7,805 nucleotides of DNA, taken from Campylobacterales bacterium. GTDB taxonomy: Bacteria > Campylobacterota > Campylobacteria > Campylobacterales > JAADDG01. The stretch is taken from the NCBI GenBank assembly GCA_027009865.1, contig JALVCR010000257.1, positions 1-7,805 of the forward strand, in the 5' to 3' direction. Below the pieces are notes generated by a model. That model made no database searches, was not told the origin of the DNA, and was given only the letters and a program-made list of their open reading frames with translations. The number at the start of each line of letters is the position of its first letter. Position 1 is the first letter of the stretch. A program made the position numbers and the translations under genes. This document shows, in pieces, positions 1 through 6,748 of the stretch.

Positions 1-823
1 TAGGAGTGTATATATCTCTTTTTTTTGCTATTTTTATGAGCGCGTCGGCTGTGGGAACTCCTTCTGCAACCTCTTTTAGCTCTTCTAAAATCTCTTTTAA
101 ACTTTTCCCTTTTGCCAAAGCATATCCGACTCTATAGTTTCTTGATAGTCTACTGCTTGCCGTTAAAAAAAGATCTCCCGCTCCGCTTAATCCAAGAAAT
201 GTCTCTTGTTTTGCATTAAATTCTCTTCCAAATCTCTCCATCTCAACAAGTCCTCTTGCAATAAGGCTTGCTCTTGCGTTATTTCCAAGCTCAAGCCCGT
301 CGCAAATTCCGCTTGCAATGGCTATTACATTTTTGTATGCTCCGCAAATTTCCGCTCCTATAACATCATCGCTTATATAGGTTTTCATAAATTTTGGAAA
401 AAACGAGGCAAACTCGTTTGCGCACTCTTTAGAGCTTGAATTGATTACCACCGCTGTTGGCAGAGCCTGCATAACTTCAGCCGCAAAAGAGGGCCCTGTT
501 AGGAAAGAGAGATTCTCTTTTGGCACATACTCTTCAAATATCTCGTTTAAAAACTTCTGGCTCTTTGCATCTATTCCTTTTGATGCTACAAGTATTTTTT
601 GCCCATTTTTATATCTGTAATTTTTTTTTAGCCACTCTCTTGTAACCTGCGTGGCTATTACAAAAACAAGATAGGGTTTTTTTAAAGCCTCTTTTAGGGG
701 GATAAAATTTTCTATATCTCTTTTTTTTCGGGATGTTATGAAAATTTCTTCTTTTTTTTCATAAGAGAGGGCAAACCTTAAAGCCTCTCCCCATTTTCCG
801 GCGCCTATAATTGCAACGCTCAT
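1..823 (-). CDS. gpsA: NAD(P)H-dependent glycerol-3-phosphate dehydrogenase (3-prime end cut by window)
   Basis: Cytosolic enzyme that reduces dihydroxyacetone phosphate to sn-glycerol 3-phosphate, the backbone precursor of phospholipids. Translating the minus strand from the ATG at 823 gives 274 residues without a stop; the family is usually about 295-330 residues, so only some 20 residues lie beyond the left edge. Seen: the N-terminal nucleotide-binding loop GAGKWG (residues 7-12), SKGID with conserved Lys82, GPSFAAEV (110-117), the catalytic-lysine motif GAYKNVIAIASG with Lys164, NNARASLIARG (181-191) and GLSGAGDL (211-218). The start is well supported: it opens directly on the first beta strand of the Rossmann fold and has a strong SD. 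Its ATG overlaps the TGA of the upstream RCK gene (ATGA), so it is probably translationally coupled to it. It is the last gene of the run visible here. Confidence 0.96.
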   Translation of the reverse strand, partial: MSVAIIGAGKWGEALRFALSYEKKEEIFITSRKKRDIENFIPLKEALKKPYLVFVIATQVTREWLKKNYRYKNGQKILVASKGIDAKSQKFLNEIFEEYVPKENLSFLTGPSFAAEVMQALPTAVVINSSSKECANEFASFFPKFMKTYISDDVIGAEICGAYKNVIAIASGICDGLELGNNARASLIARGLVEMERFGREFNAKQETFLGLSGAGDLFLTASSRLSRNYRVGYALAKGKSLKEILEELKEVAEGVPTADALIKIAKKRDIYTP

Positions 824-1524
824 ACAGATTCCTTCAGATCTTTGATAAATCTTTTTATATCCTCTTTATATCCTATAATAACCAAAATATCTCCGGCATC
901 TATTTTATGGTTTATTCCTTTTGTGATAAATACGAAACTATCTCCTCTCTCTTTATCTATCAAACCTATTAAAATTAGATTGTAAAGCTTTTTTAGATTT
1001 ATATCTTTTATATGTTTTTTTTCTAAAAATGAGTTTGGAGGAATCTCTATCTCTCTTATATCTATATCCTCATCTTCAAACAAAATCTCCTCTATCGCCT
1101 CCATTACGGCCGGTTTTTCTATCAAATGAAATATTTTGCTTGCACTTCCCTCCATTGTATCTATAACTTTATCAGCACCAGCTAATTTGAGTTTTCTCTC
1201 ACTCTCTTTTGATTCACAAATAGCAACTATTTTAACTTTTTTATCAAAAGATTTTATCGTTATTGTGAAAAATACATTCTCCTCCTCATCGTCAAGTGCG
1301 CAAAATATATGTGAGAAGTTTTTTTGAGATAAAATATGATTTAAAGCTTCATCATCTTCAAGCTCTATTAAAAATAGTTTTTCAAATCCGTCCTGTCTTG
1401 CTCTTTGCAGATTTTTTTGAGAAATCTCTATTATGTAAATATCTTTTTTTTCAAAGAATTTTGCAATTTTCTCTCCATATCTTCCGTAACCTATAAGAAG
1501 AATATTATTTTCTAAATCGTGCAT
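820..1524 (-). CDS. Stand-alone RCK (TrkA-N/TrkA-C) protein, probable second gating subunit of the K+ channel
   Basis: A 234-residue soluble protein with one RCK module: RCK-N (about 7-135) and RCK-C/TrkA-C (about 156-220). The Rossmann loop is intact, GYGRYG at 12-17, and the second beta strand ends in IIEIS with an acidic Glu33, the usual NAD(H)-type ribose ligand. It is clearly a paralogue of the C-terminal half of the upstream channel: both share the block LxLAGxD, the A-xEAI-xxIL helix, and NSFLExKxIxDI followed by an aGDxLxIxGY end. It has no membrane segment. The start lies 20 nt inside the channel gene with only a weak SD (GAGAG, 11 nt away), so translation probably depends on the channel. 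I infer it joins the channel gating ring. A TrkA-like partner of a TrkH/KtrB transporter elsewhere is the main alternative; the tight coupling argues against it. Confidence 0.88.
   Translation of the reverse strand: MHDLENNILLIGYGRYGEKIAKFFEKKDIYIIEISQKNLQRARQDGFEKLFLIELEDDEALNHILSQKNFSHIFCALDDEEENVFFTITIKSFDKKVKIVAICESKESERKLKLAGADKVIDTMEGSASKIFHLIEKPAVMEAIEEILFEDEDIDIREIEIPPNSFLEKKHIKDINLKKLYNLILIGLIDKERGDSFVFITKGINHKIDAGDILVIIGYKEDIKRFIKDLKESV
830..835 (-). promoter_or_regulatory. Shine-Dalgarno site of gpsA
   Basis: The minus strand reads GAAGGA, then 6 nt, then the gpsA ATG. It is the best SD match in the window and lies inside the last codons of the RCK gene. It fixes the gpsA start at 823 and would let gpsA recruit ribosomes itself as well as by coupling through the ATGA overlap. 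Confidence 0.75.
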
Positions 1525-3085
1525 ATCTTAGACTGCTCTCTATAACTAAAGATTTAAAGTGCGATACGCTGATGCTATATCCCATTATAATCAAAAGATC
1601 TCCGGCTTTCAATATAAAATTATCTTTGGGGTTAAAATAAAATTTTTTCCCCTTCTCATCTATTCTTCTAACTCCAAGTAGAATCAGTTTATATTTATTA
1701 AGTTCTATATCTTCTATTGTTTTGTTTTCCAAAAAGGAGTTTCTCAAAACTTCCACTTCATCGCATACGGCGTTTTTCTTTTTGGACAGGATATCTGATA
1801 TCGCTTCTACCGCTATTGGCTGAGTGATTATTTTTGAAGCTATCAAACCGGCTGTCTGATAGGGAGAGACGATATAGTCAACTCCCGCAAGCTCCAATTT
1901 TTTGTAAGAGTTTTTGCTAAAAGTTCTTGAAATTATAGGAACGCTTTTTGAAACGCTTCTTATATTTAATGCTATAAAAATATTATGAATATCATTTTGA
2001 GCAAGACAGATAGCGGCTTTTACTTTATCTTTTAATTGAATTTTTTCTAAAACTTCCTTTTTAGAGGCGTCCTCTTTAATGCAAAGATATCCTCTTTTTT
2101 GAGCCTGTTCCAATTTTTTGGGATCTGTTTCCAAAATTAGGAAATTTTTTTTCTCGTTTTTTAGTTTTTGGGCTAAAAGTTCGGCAAGATGGCTGTAACC
2201 GCATATTAAATAGTAATAACTTAATCTATCTACTTTTGTTAATACCTTTGCCTCTTTTATTTCATCTATCTTTTCCGTAAAAGATGAGACTATGATTGAA
2301 GTAAAAAAGGAGATTAATCCAAGACCAGATAAGATAATGGCTATCGTAAAGACTCTAGCTTCTGTGGATTTTGGCGTTATATCTCCGTATCCCACAGTGG
2401 ATATCGTAACAAACGCCCAGTAAAAGGAATCCAAAAGAGAGTGAACATTTGGATTTGTTTTAGCCTCAAATACGTATAGGCTGACTCCGCTTATAAACAC
2501 AATAAACAAAACAAGCAAAAATAGTATCGTAAGCTCGGTTCTTTTGCTTGTTATCACTTCCAAAAACTGAACCGTATTTTTGGAGTATCTAAATATTTTA
2601 AAAGCTCTGAATAAAACAAAGATTCTTAAAATTCTAATCTCTCTGTAGGCTGGAAGGATAGCTAAAAGATCTATTATTGAAAAAGGAGAGAGTATATAAT
2701 CTTTAATAGAAATCCATATTCTTTTTAAAACTTTTTTAGTATTAAATCTTGTCTCTAAGAATACGGAATTTTCAAACTCTTCTATAATAATTCTTCTTCT
2801 ATCGTCCGATACCCATAATCTTAAAATATATTCAACTATAAAAATGGTTGTTACTATATAGATATCGTAAACATTAAGCCAATAGTAGAGAGGATGATTA
2901 ACCTCTTCGATGATAATCGTAATAGAGCTTATGATTATGATTATCATTACATAATCAAAATATTTTTTATATTTGTAATGTTCGTTTTCTAAGAGATTAT
3001 AGAAGAACTCTTTTGTTTTTTTATATCGGGAGCTGTTTTCTAAATAAAAAGCTAAATTTATTAAGAAAGAGCCGAGACGATTCAA
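1505..3085 (-). CDS. Voltage-sensor K+ channel with C-terminal RCK domain (Kv-RCK type)
   Basis: A 526-residue inner-membrane K+ channel. Visible in order: cytosolic N-terminus (1-43), S1 (44-61), S2 (72-91, with Glu85 and Arg89), S3 (133-146, IIDLLAILP with Asp139), S4 (149-168, basic residues at 151, 154, 160, 163 and 166, mostly every third position), S5 (183-206), pore helix, selectivity filter TVGYGD (230-235), S6 (242-270), RCK-N (about 290-415) and RCK-C (about 440-510). The filter identifies K+ selectivity; the S2-S4 charges fit a working Kv voltage sensor. The RCK nucleotide loop is degenerate (GYSHLA at 296-301 instead of GxGxxG), as in Ca2+-gated MthK (GWSEST), so it may bind another ligand or none. 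The start is a TTG overlapping the gatB TGA (TTGA); the next in-frame Met is residue 46, inside S1. Related to HpKchA-type channels by layout; exact orthology untested. Confidence 0.93.
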   Translation of the reverse strand: MNRLGSFLINLAFYLENSSRYKKTKEFFYNLLENEHYKYKKYFDYVMIIIIISSITIIIEEVNHPLYYWLNVYDIYIVTTIFIVEYILRLWVSDDRRRIIIEEFENSVFLETRFNTKKVLKRIWISIKDYILSPFSIIDLLAILPAYREIRILRIFVLFRAFKIFRYSKNTVQFLEVITSKRTELTILFLLVLFIVFISGVSLYVFEAKTNPNVHSLLDSFYWAFVTISTVGYGDITPKSTEARVFTIAIILSGLGLISFFTSIIVSSFTEKIDEIKEAKVLTKVDRLSYYYLICGYSHLAELLAQKLKNEKKNFLILETDPKKLEQAQKRGYLCIKEDASKKEVLEKIQLKDKVKAAICLAQNDIHNIFIALNIRSVSKSVPIISRTFSKNSYKKLELAGVDYIVSPYQTAGLIASKIITQPIAVEAISDILSKKKNAVCDEVEVLRNSFLENKTIEDIELNKYKLILLGVRRIDEKGKKFYFNPKDNFILKAGDLLIIMGYSISVSHFKSLVIESSLRYARFRK

Positions 3086-4506
3086 GTGCTCAGTCTCTCT
3101 TTTAGAAGTTTATTTACGATTTTGGGATTTGCGCTTCCTTTGCTTGCTTTCATTACCTGTCCTACAAAAAAGCCAAAAAGCTTCTCTTTTCCGTTTTTAT
3201 ACTCCTCTACTTTATCTTTGTTTTTAGAGAGTATCTCATCTATCATTGCCAAAATAGCGCTATCATCGCTTACCTGTTTTACTCCAAGTTTATCTATCGC
3301 TTCATCCACTTCAATATCGTTTTCCATTAAGAAATCCAAAACATCTTTGGCAGCTTTAGCGCTTATTGTGGAATCTTCTATCCTTTTTACGAGTTTTGCC
3401 AATTTTTTGGAGTCTACCGGAGAGTTTTCTATTGTCGTATCTCCTTTAAATCTTCCTATAAGCTCTACTGTAAGCCAGCTTACCGAAAGTTTTGGGGATG
3501 CCCCTTCTTGTATCATATCTTCAAAAAATCTTGCCATCTCAACTGAAGAAGTGATGACATTTGCGTCATACTCTTTTATTTTATACTCTCTTACAAATCT
3601 CTCTCTTTTTTCATCAGGAAGTTCTGGGATATTTTTACCTTTTTCAAGCATCTCTTTGGTTAAAATTACAGGAAGCAGATCAGGTTCTGGAAAATATCTG
3701 TATTCTGCGCTATCCTCTTTCCCTCTCATACTTTTTGTTTTGAAGGTTTTTGTGTCAAAAAGTCTTGTCTCTTGCACTACCTCCTCTTCATAGATTCCAT
3801 CTTCCCAAGCCTCTATTTGTCTTTCAACTTCATATTCAATAGCTTTTTGAATAAACCTAAAAGAGTTTAGGTTTTTAATTTCAACTCTTGTATAAAATTT
3901 CTCATCACCTTTTGGCCTGATTGAGAGATTTACATCGCATCTAAAGGAGCCTTCCTGCATATTGGCATCGCTTATATCAAGATATCTAACTATTGCGTGA
4001 AGCTTTTTTAAATATTCAACCGCTTCTTCTGCGCTTCTCATATCTGGCTCGCTTACTATCTCTAAAAGCGGAGTTCCAGCTCTGTTTAAATCCACGTAGC
4101 TTTCATCTCCGTGATGGATATTTTTGCCGGCATCCTCTTCAAGATGGGCTCTTGTAATTCCTATTCTTTTGGTTTTGTTGTTAATATTTATAAAAAGCTC
4201 TCCATTTTCTACAATGGGAATTTCAAACTGGCTTATTTGATACCCTTTTGGCAAATCGGGATAGAAGTAGTTTTTTCTGTTGAAGATTGATTTTTTATTT
4301 ATAGTGGCATTAATTGCATATCCAAAACTAATAGCTTTTCTAACCGCCTCTTCGTTTAAAACGGGCAAAGCTCCGGGAAGTCCCAAACATACCGGGCATA
4401 CGTTTGTATTTGGCTCTTCTCCGAAACTTGTCGCACAAGAGCAAAATATTTTTGTTTTTGTGTTTAACTGCACATGTACTTCCAAACCTATTACGACTTC
4501 AAACAT
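3082..4506 (-). CDS. gatB: Asp/Glu-tRNA amidotransferase subunit B (GatB)
   Basis: GatB is the tRNA-binding and kinase-like subunit of cytosolic GatCAB, which phosphorylates and then amidates Glu-tRNA(Gln) and/or Asp-tRNA(Asn); it replaces GlnRS and/or AsnRS. The protein is 474 residues, the normal family length. Seen: IGLEVHVQL (6-14), a Zn-type cysteine set CSC (22-24) plus CPVC (37-40), YFYPDLPKGYQISQ (80-93), the kinase-site motif HLEEDAGK (121-128), DLNRAGTPLLEIVSEPDMRS (139-158) and a C-terminal YqeY-type tail (about 330-474) that grips the tRNA. The frame is open for 18 more codons upstream (TTG at 4560), but the family begins at MFEVVIGLEV and a good SD precedes 4506. gatA and gatC are not in this window. 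It follows a 61-nt gap with a possible promoter and ends in a TTGA overlap with the channel gene. Confidence 0.97.
   Translation of the reverse strand: MFEVVIGLEVHVQLNTKTKIFCSCATSFGEEPNTNVCPVCLGLPGALPVLNEEAVRKAISFGYAINATINKKSIFNRKNYFYPDLPKGYQISQFEIPIVENGELFININNKTKRIGITRAHLEEDAGKNIHHGDESYVDLNRAGTPLLEIVSEPDMRSAEEAVEYLKKLHAIVRYLDISDANMQEGSFRCDVNLSIRPKGDEKFYTRVEIKNLNSFRFIQKAIEYEVERQIEAWEDGIYEEEVVQETRLFDTKTFKTKSMRGKEDSAEYRYFPEPDLLPVILTKEMLEKGKNIPELPDEKRERFVREYKIKEYDANVITSSVEMARFFEDMIQEGASPKLSVSWLTVELIGRFKGDTTIENSPVDSKKLAKLVKRIEDSTISAKAAKDVLDFLMENDIEVDEAIDKLGVKQVSDDSAILAMIDEILSKNKDKVEEYKNGKEKLFGFFVGQVMKASKGSANPKIVNKLLKERLST
3083..3102 (-). promoter_or_regulatory. TTG start and SD of the channel gene, overlapping the gatB stop
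   Basis: The minus strand reads AAAGAGAG (3095-3102), 9 nt, then TTG (3085-3083), whose last two bases begin the gatB TGA. The frame stays open only about ten codons upstream of TTG, with no ATG or GTG there, and the first downstream ATG would delete part of S1. TTG is therefore the only reasonable start. A weak start codon fused to a stop suggests that re-initiation sets a low channel level relative to GatB. Confidence 0.7.
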
Positions 4507-4512
4507 AAATCG

Positions 4513-4518
4513 CCTTTT
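4513..4518 (-). promoter_or_regulatory. Shine-Dalgarno site that decides the gatB start
   Basis: The minus strand reads AAAAGG, then CGATTT (6 nt), then the ATG at 4506. The upstream alternatives in the same frame (TTG at 4560 and an ATG ten codons in) add a lysine/arginine-rich leader absent from the GatB family, and would put the predicted promoter inside the coding region. Confidence 0.65.
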
Positions 4519-4531
4519 AATTTTTTTTCGC

Positions 4532-4560
4532 ATTCTACTTCTTTTTTCATTTAAAACCAA
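4532..4560 (-). promoter_or_regulatory. Candidate sigma70-type promoter for gatB and downstream genes
   Basis: In the 61-nt gap between the diguanylate cyclase stop and gatB, the minus strand carries TTGGTT (4560-4555), a 17-nt A-rich spacer and TAGAAT (4537-4532). Both hexamers match the consensus in four or five of six positions at ideal spacing, and the start of transcription would fall about 20 nt ahead of the gatB SD. In such A+T-rich DNA this match can arise by chance. No terminator-like hairpin is visible in the gap, so read-through from upstream also remains possible. Confidence 0.35.
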
Positions 4561-4567
4561 TAAAATT

Positions 4568-6739
4568 TCAGATTTTAATTACCCTATTTCTTCCTCTCTC
4601 TTTGGCTTCATACAAAGCTTTATCCGCTCTTGCCACGATACTGTTTGGCGTATCGCCTCTTCTTGCTTCCGTAACTCCGAAACTGCAGGTAACTTTTCCT
4701 TCAAATGGAAATTTATGCTTTTCTATACTCTCTCTTATCTTTTGGGCTATTTCATAGGCTTTTTTTATATCAGCTCCCGGCAGAATAATTGCAAACTCCT
4801 CTCCTCCCCATCTTGCAAATGTATCGCTTTTTCTAATAAAAGATGACACAAGCTTTGCAAGCTCGACTAAAATTTTATCTCCCGTTTTATGCCCGTAAGT
4901 ATCGTTTATAGATTTAAAGTGGTCTATATCGAAAAATATCAAAGAGAAAGTTTTACCGGTTTTATTGAAATTGTCAATAGTTTTATTTAATACCGAATCA
5001 AATTTCAATCTGTTGGGTATTTTTACCAACGGGTCGGTAGTTGCAACAAGTTGCAGTTTTTTTCTCTGTTTTTCAACATCGGTTATATCGGTTAAAACCA
5101 CGACATATCTATCTTCTCCTTTATAATCCATCTTTTGGGAAGTTAGAACAAACACATGCTCTTTTTCATCTTTTTTTATAACTACTTTATGAGTTTTTTC
5201 TGGATGTTTAGCCACATATTTAAACCATGCTTCTCCATCTATTTTTCTGGTTATATACTCATCCCCTTTGTCTATGAAAAATTCGCAAATACAGTCATGT
5301 TTTTTATTGAAATCTTTGAAATCTTTGAAGCCAAAAAATTTATAAAAGGATTTGTTGGCGCTGATTAGATGAGAATTTGTTACTACTACGATACTGTCTT
5401 GAGTATCAAGCATAAGTTTTAAATATTGTTGGGAAAATTTTAATTCTTGTTTTGCTTTCTCATATTCATCTATCATTTTATTGGCAGATTTTGCCATCTC
5501 TTTAAACTCTTTGAAATAGAAATTTTTCAAATCGATTCTTACAAAAGTTTTTGCGGCATTTTTAAAAAATTCATTGAAAGAGTTGAAACTATTTTGTATC
5601 TTTTGGGAGAAATATTTTGCTATTAAAAAGGATATTAAAAGAGCAATTAAAAGAAGGATTATAAATTTGATTAGTTTTTCTATTATATAATCTTGTAAAA
5701 GTTTTTCTTGATAATTTATGCTTTTTTCTATTTTTGCAAGACATACGGTTCCGCCTATAATCCAGTTCCATTTTGGATGAAGTTTGTAATATATAAGTTT
5801 GGAGGCTATATCTCCCTCTTTTGTCTTTACATGCTCTATAAAAAAGCTCTCTTTTTTTTCTCTTAAATCTTTTAAATATTTTTTAGCAAATTGAATGCCT
5901 TTTGCATCTTTTATTGAGTCAGATATGAATTTGTTCTCAAGCTGGGGTTTATTTTTTTGAATTATGTATTTGGCAAAATTTTTTCCTCCGTTTATATTAT
6001 AAAGCTCAAGCAAAGATACGTTGCATAGAAATTTATTATGGCTATTTGTAGCAAATTTATTTATTAGTCTCTTTTTTACTTTTTCTTTTATTATATTTTT
6101 ATTCTCCATACATCCCATATTCCATTTTAGAGGAGGAAAATAGATATTGTATGTTCTAAAACTTAGCTTTTTACCATTGATATTTAAATTTATATCATAA
6201 AAGGCTCTCTGTTTTTCTTTTATAAAAAGAGCTAAATTTGCAAAAGGATATTCATTTTTGCTATTCTTTAAAAGAGAGAGGGGAATATTTTGAGGGATAT
6301 CGGGAATTTTAAATAAAATTTTATTAAGGGAGTTTTTAGTTTCGAAGATAAAAATTTTTTTGTTTTGCATTTTTTGGGATAGAAAATTTAGTATTATTTT
6401 TTTTATTTTATTTATATCATTTTTATCTTTGTAGGTTTCGTAAAGAATTGAGGCTATATCGTATATTTCTGTAGCGCAATGTTTTATATTAAGATCTATT
6501 TCATTTTGAGCAAGTATTTTTTCATAATTAAGTTCCAAAGAGAGTTTTTTTATCTCCTCTTTTAATAGGCTTTTTTGAGATTCTATATAATCTTTTTGAA
6601 TTCTTTCCTTTTCTTCATTGAAAAACTCAAATTTTTTATATGCCCACCAGCTTCCTCCTATTATTAAAACAAGTGAAAACATAAAAAAAATACTTGTTAA
6701 AAGAGTTTTTGCTATAGTATCTATTTTAAAAAATTTCAT
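4568..6739 (-). CDS. Membrane diguanylate cyclase: Cache-like sensor, PAS and GGDEF domains
   Basis: A 723-residue inner-membrane signalling enzyme expected to make cyclic di-GMP from two GTP. Layout: TM1 (about 12-32), a long periplasmic region (about 35-350), TM2 (about 354-375), a linker (375-435), PAS (about 437-555) and GGDEF (about 560-723). The periplasmic part resembles Cache domains: it has two similar tails, PPLKWNMG near 202-209 and HPKWNWIIGG at 321-330, suggesting a double (dCache-type) module for a small ligand. The catalytic domain looks intact: DIDHFKSINDTYGH (604-617), GGEEF (645-649), a product-inhibition RxxD site (RKSD, 636-639, five residues before GGEEF) and SFGVT (686-690). 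There is no EAL or HD-GYP domain. It starts 9 nt after the ThiE-like gene with SD AAAGAG (6745-6750). The sensor half is visibly more A+T-rich and Lys/Asn/Ile-rich than neighbouring genes. Its ligand cannot be read from sequence. Confidence 0.93.
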   Translation of the reverse strand: MKFFKIDTIAKTLLTSIFFMFSLVLIIGGSWWAYKKFEFFNEEKERIQKDYIESQKSLLKEEIKKLSLELNYEKILAQNEIDLNIKHCATEIYDIASILYETYKDKNDINKIKKIILNFLSQKMQNKKIFIFETKNSLNKILFKIPDIPQNIPLSLLKNSKNEYPFANLALFIKEKQRAFYDINLNINGKKLSFRTYNIYFPPLKWNMGCMENKNIIKEKVKKRLINKFATNSHNKFLCNVSLLELYNINGGKNFAKYIIQKNKPQLENKFISDSIKDAKGIQFAKKYLKDLREKKESFFIEHVKTKEGDIASKLIYYKLHPKWNWIIGGTVCLAKIEKSINYQEKLLQDYIIEKLIKFIILLLIALLISFLIAKYFSQKIQNSFNSFNEFFKNAAKTFVRIDLKNFYFKEFKEMAKSANKMIDEYEKAKQELKFSQQYLKLMLDTQDSIVVVTNSHLISANKSFYKFFGFKDFKDFNKKHDCICEFFIDKGDEYITRKIDGEAWFKYVAKHPEKTHKVVIKKDEKEHVFVLTSQKMDYKGEDRYVVVLTDITDVEKQRKKLQLVATTDPLVKIPNRLKFDSVLNKTIDNFNKTGKTFSLIFFDIDHFKSINDTYGHKTGDKILVELAKLVSSFIRKSDTFARWGGEEFAIILPGADIKKAYEIAQKIRESIEKHKFPFEGKVTCSFGVTEARRGDTPNSIVARADKALYEAKERGRNRVIKI

Positions 6740-6748
6740 AATAGCTCT

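Noticed and set aside
206..439. Open plus-strand frame (77 codons) inside gpsA
   Set aside because: It is antisense to the well-supported gpsA coding region and has no SD or motif.
621..629. Run of nine T on the plus strand (A9 in gpsA), with several 7-8 nt A/T runs elsewhere
   Set aside because: Phase-variable tracts in this group are usually poly-G/C; this run encodes ordinary Lys-Lys-Asn codons in a housekeeping gene and the frame is intact.
3086..3793. Long open plus-strand frame (235 codons) antisense to gatB
   Set aside because: It lies wholly opposite gatB, its translation is a Ser/Leu/Phe-rich composition typical of the complement of Lys/Glu-rich coding DNA, and it shows no family motif.
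4507..4560. 18-codon N-terminal extension of gatB starting at TTG 4560
   Set aside because: GatB proteins begin at MFEVVIGLEV, the SD fits the start at 4506, and the extension has no family support.
4280..4846. Open plus-strand frame (188 codons) across the gatB start and cyclase end
   Set aside because: It is antisense to two confident genes, with no recognisable domain; a shadow frame.
5309..5326. Tandem GAAATCTTT repeat, two copies
   Set aside because: It is just the in-frame codons of Phe-Lys-Asp-Phe-Lys-Asp-Phe in the PAS domain; too short and isolated to be a repeat element.
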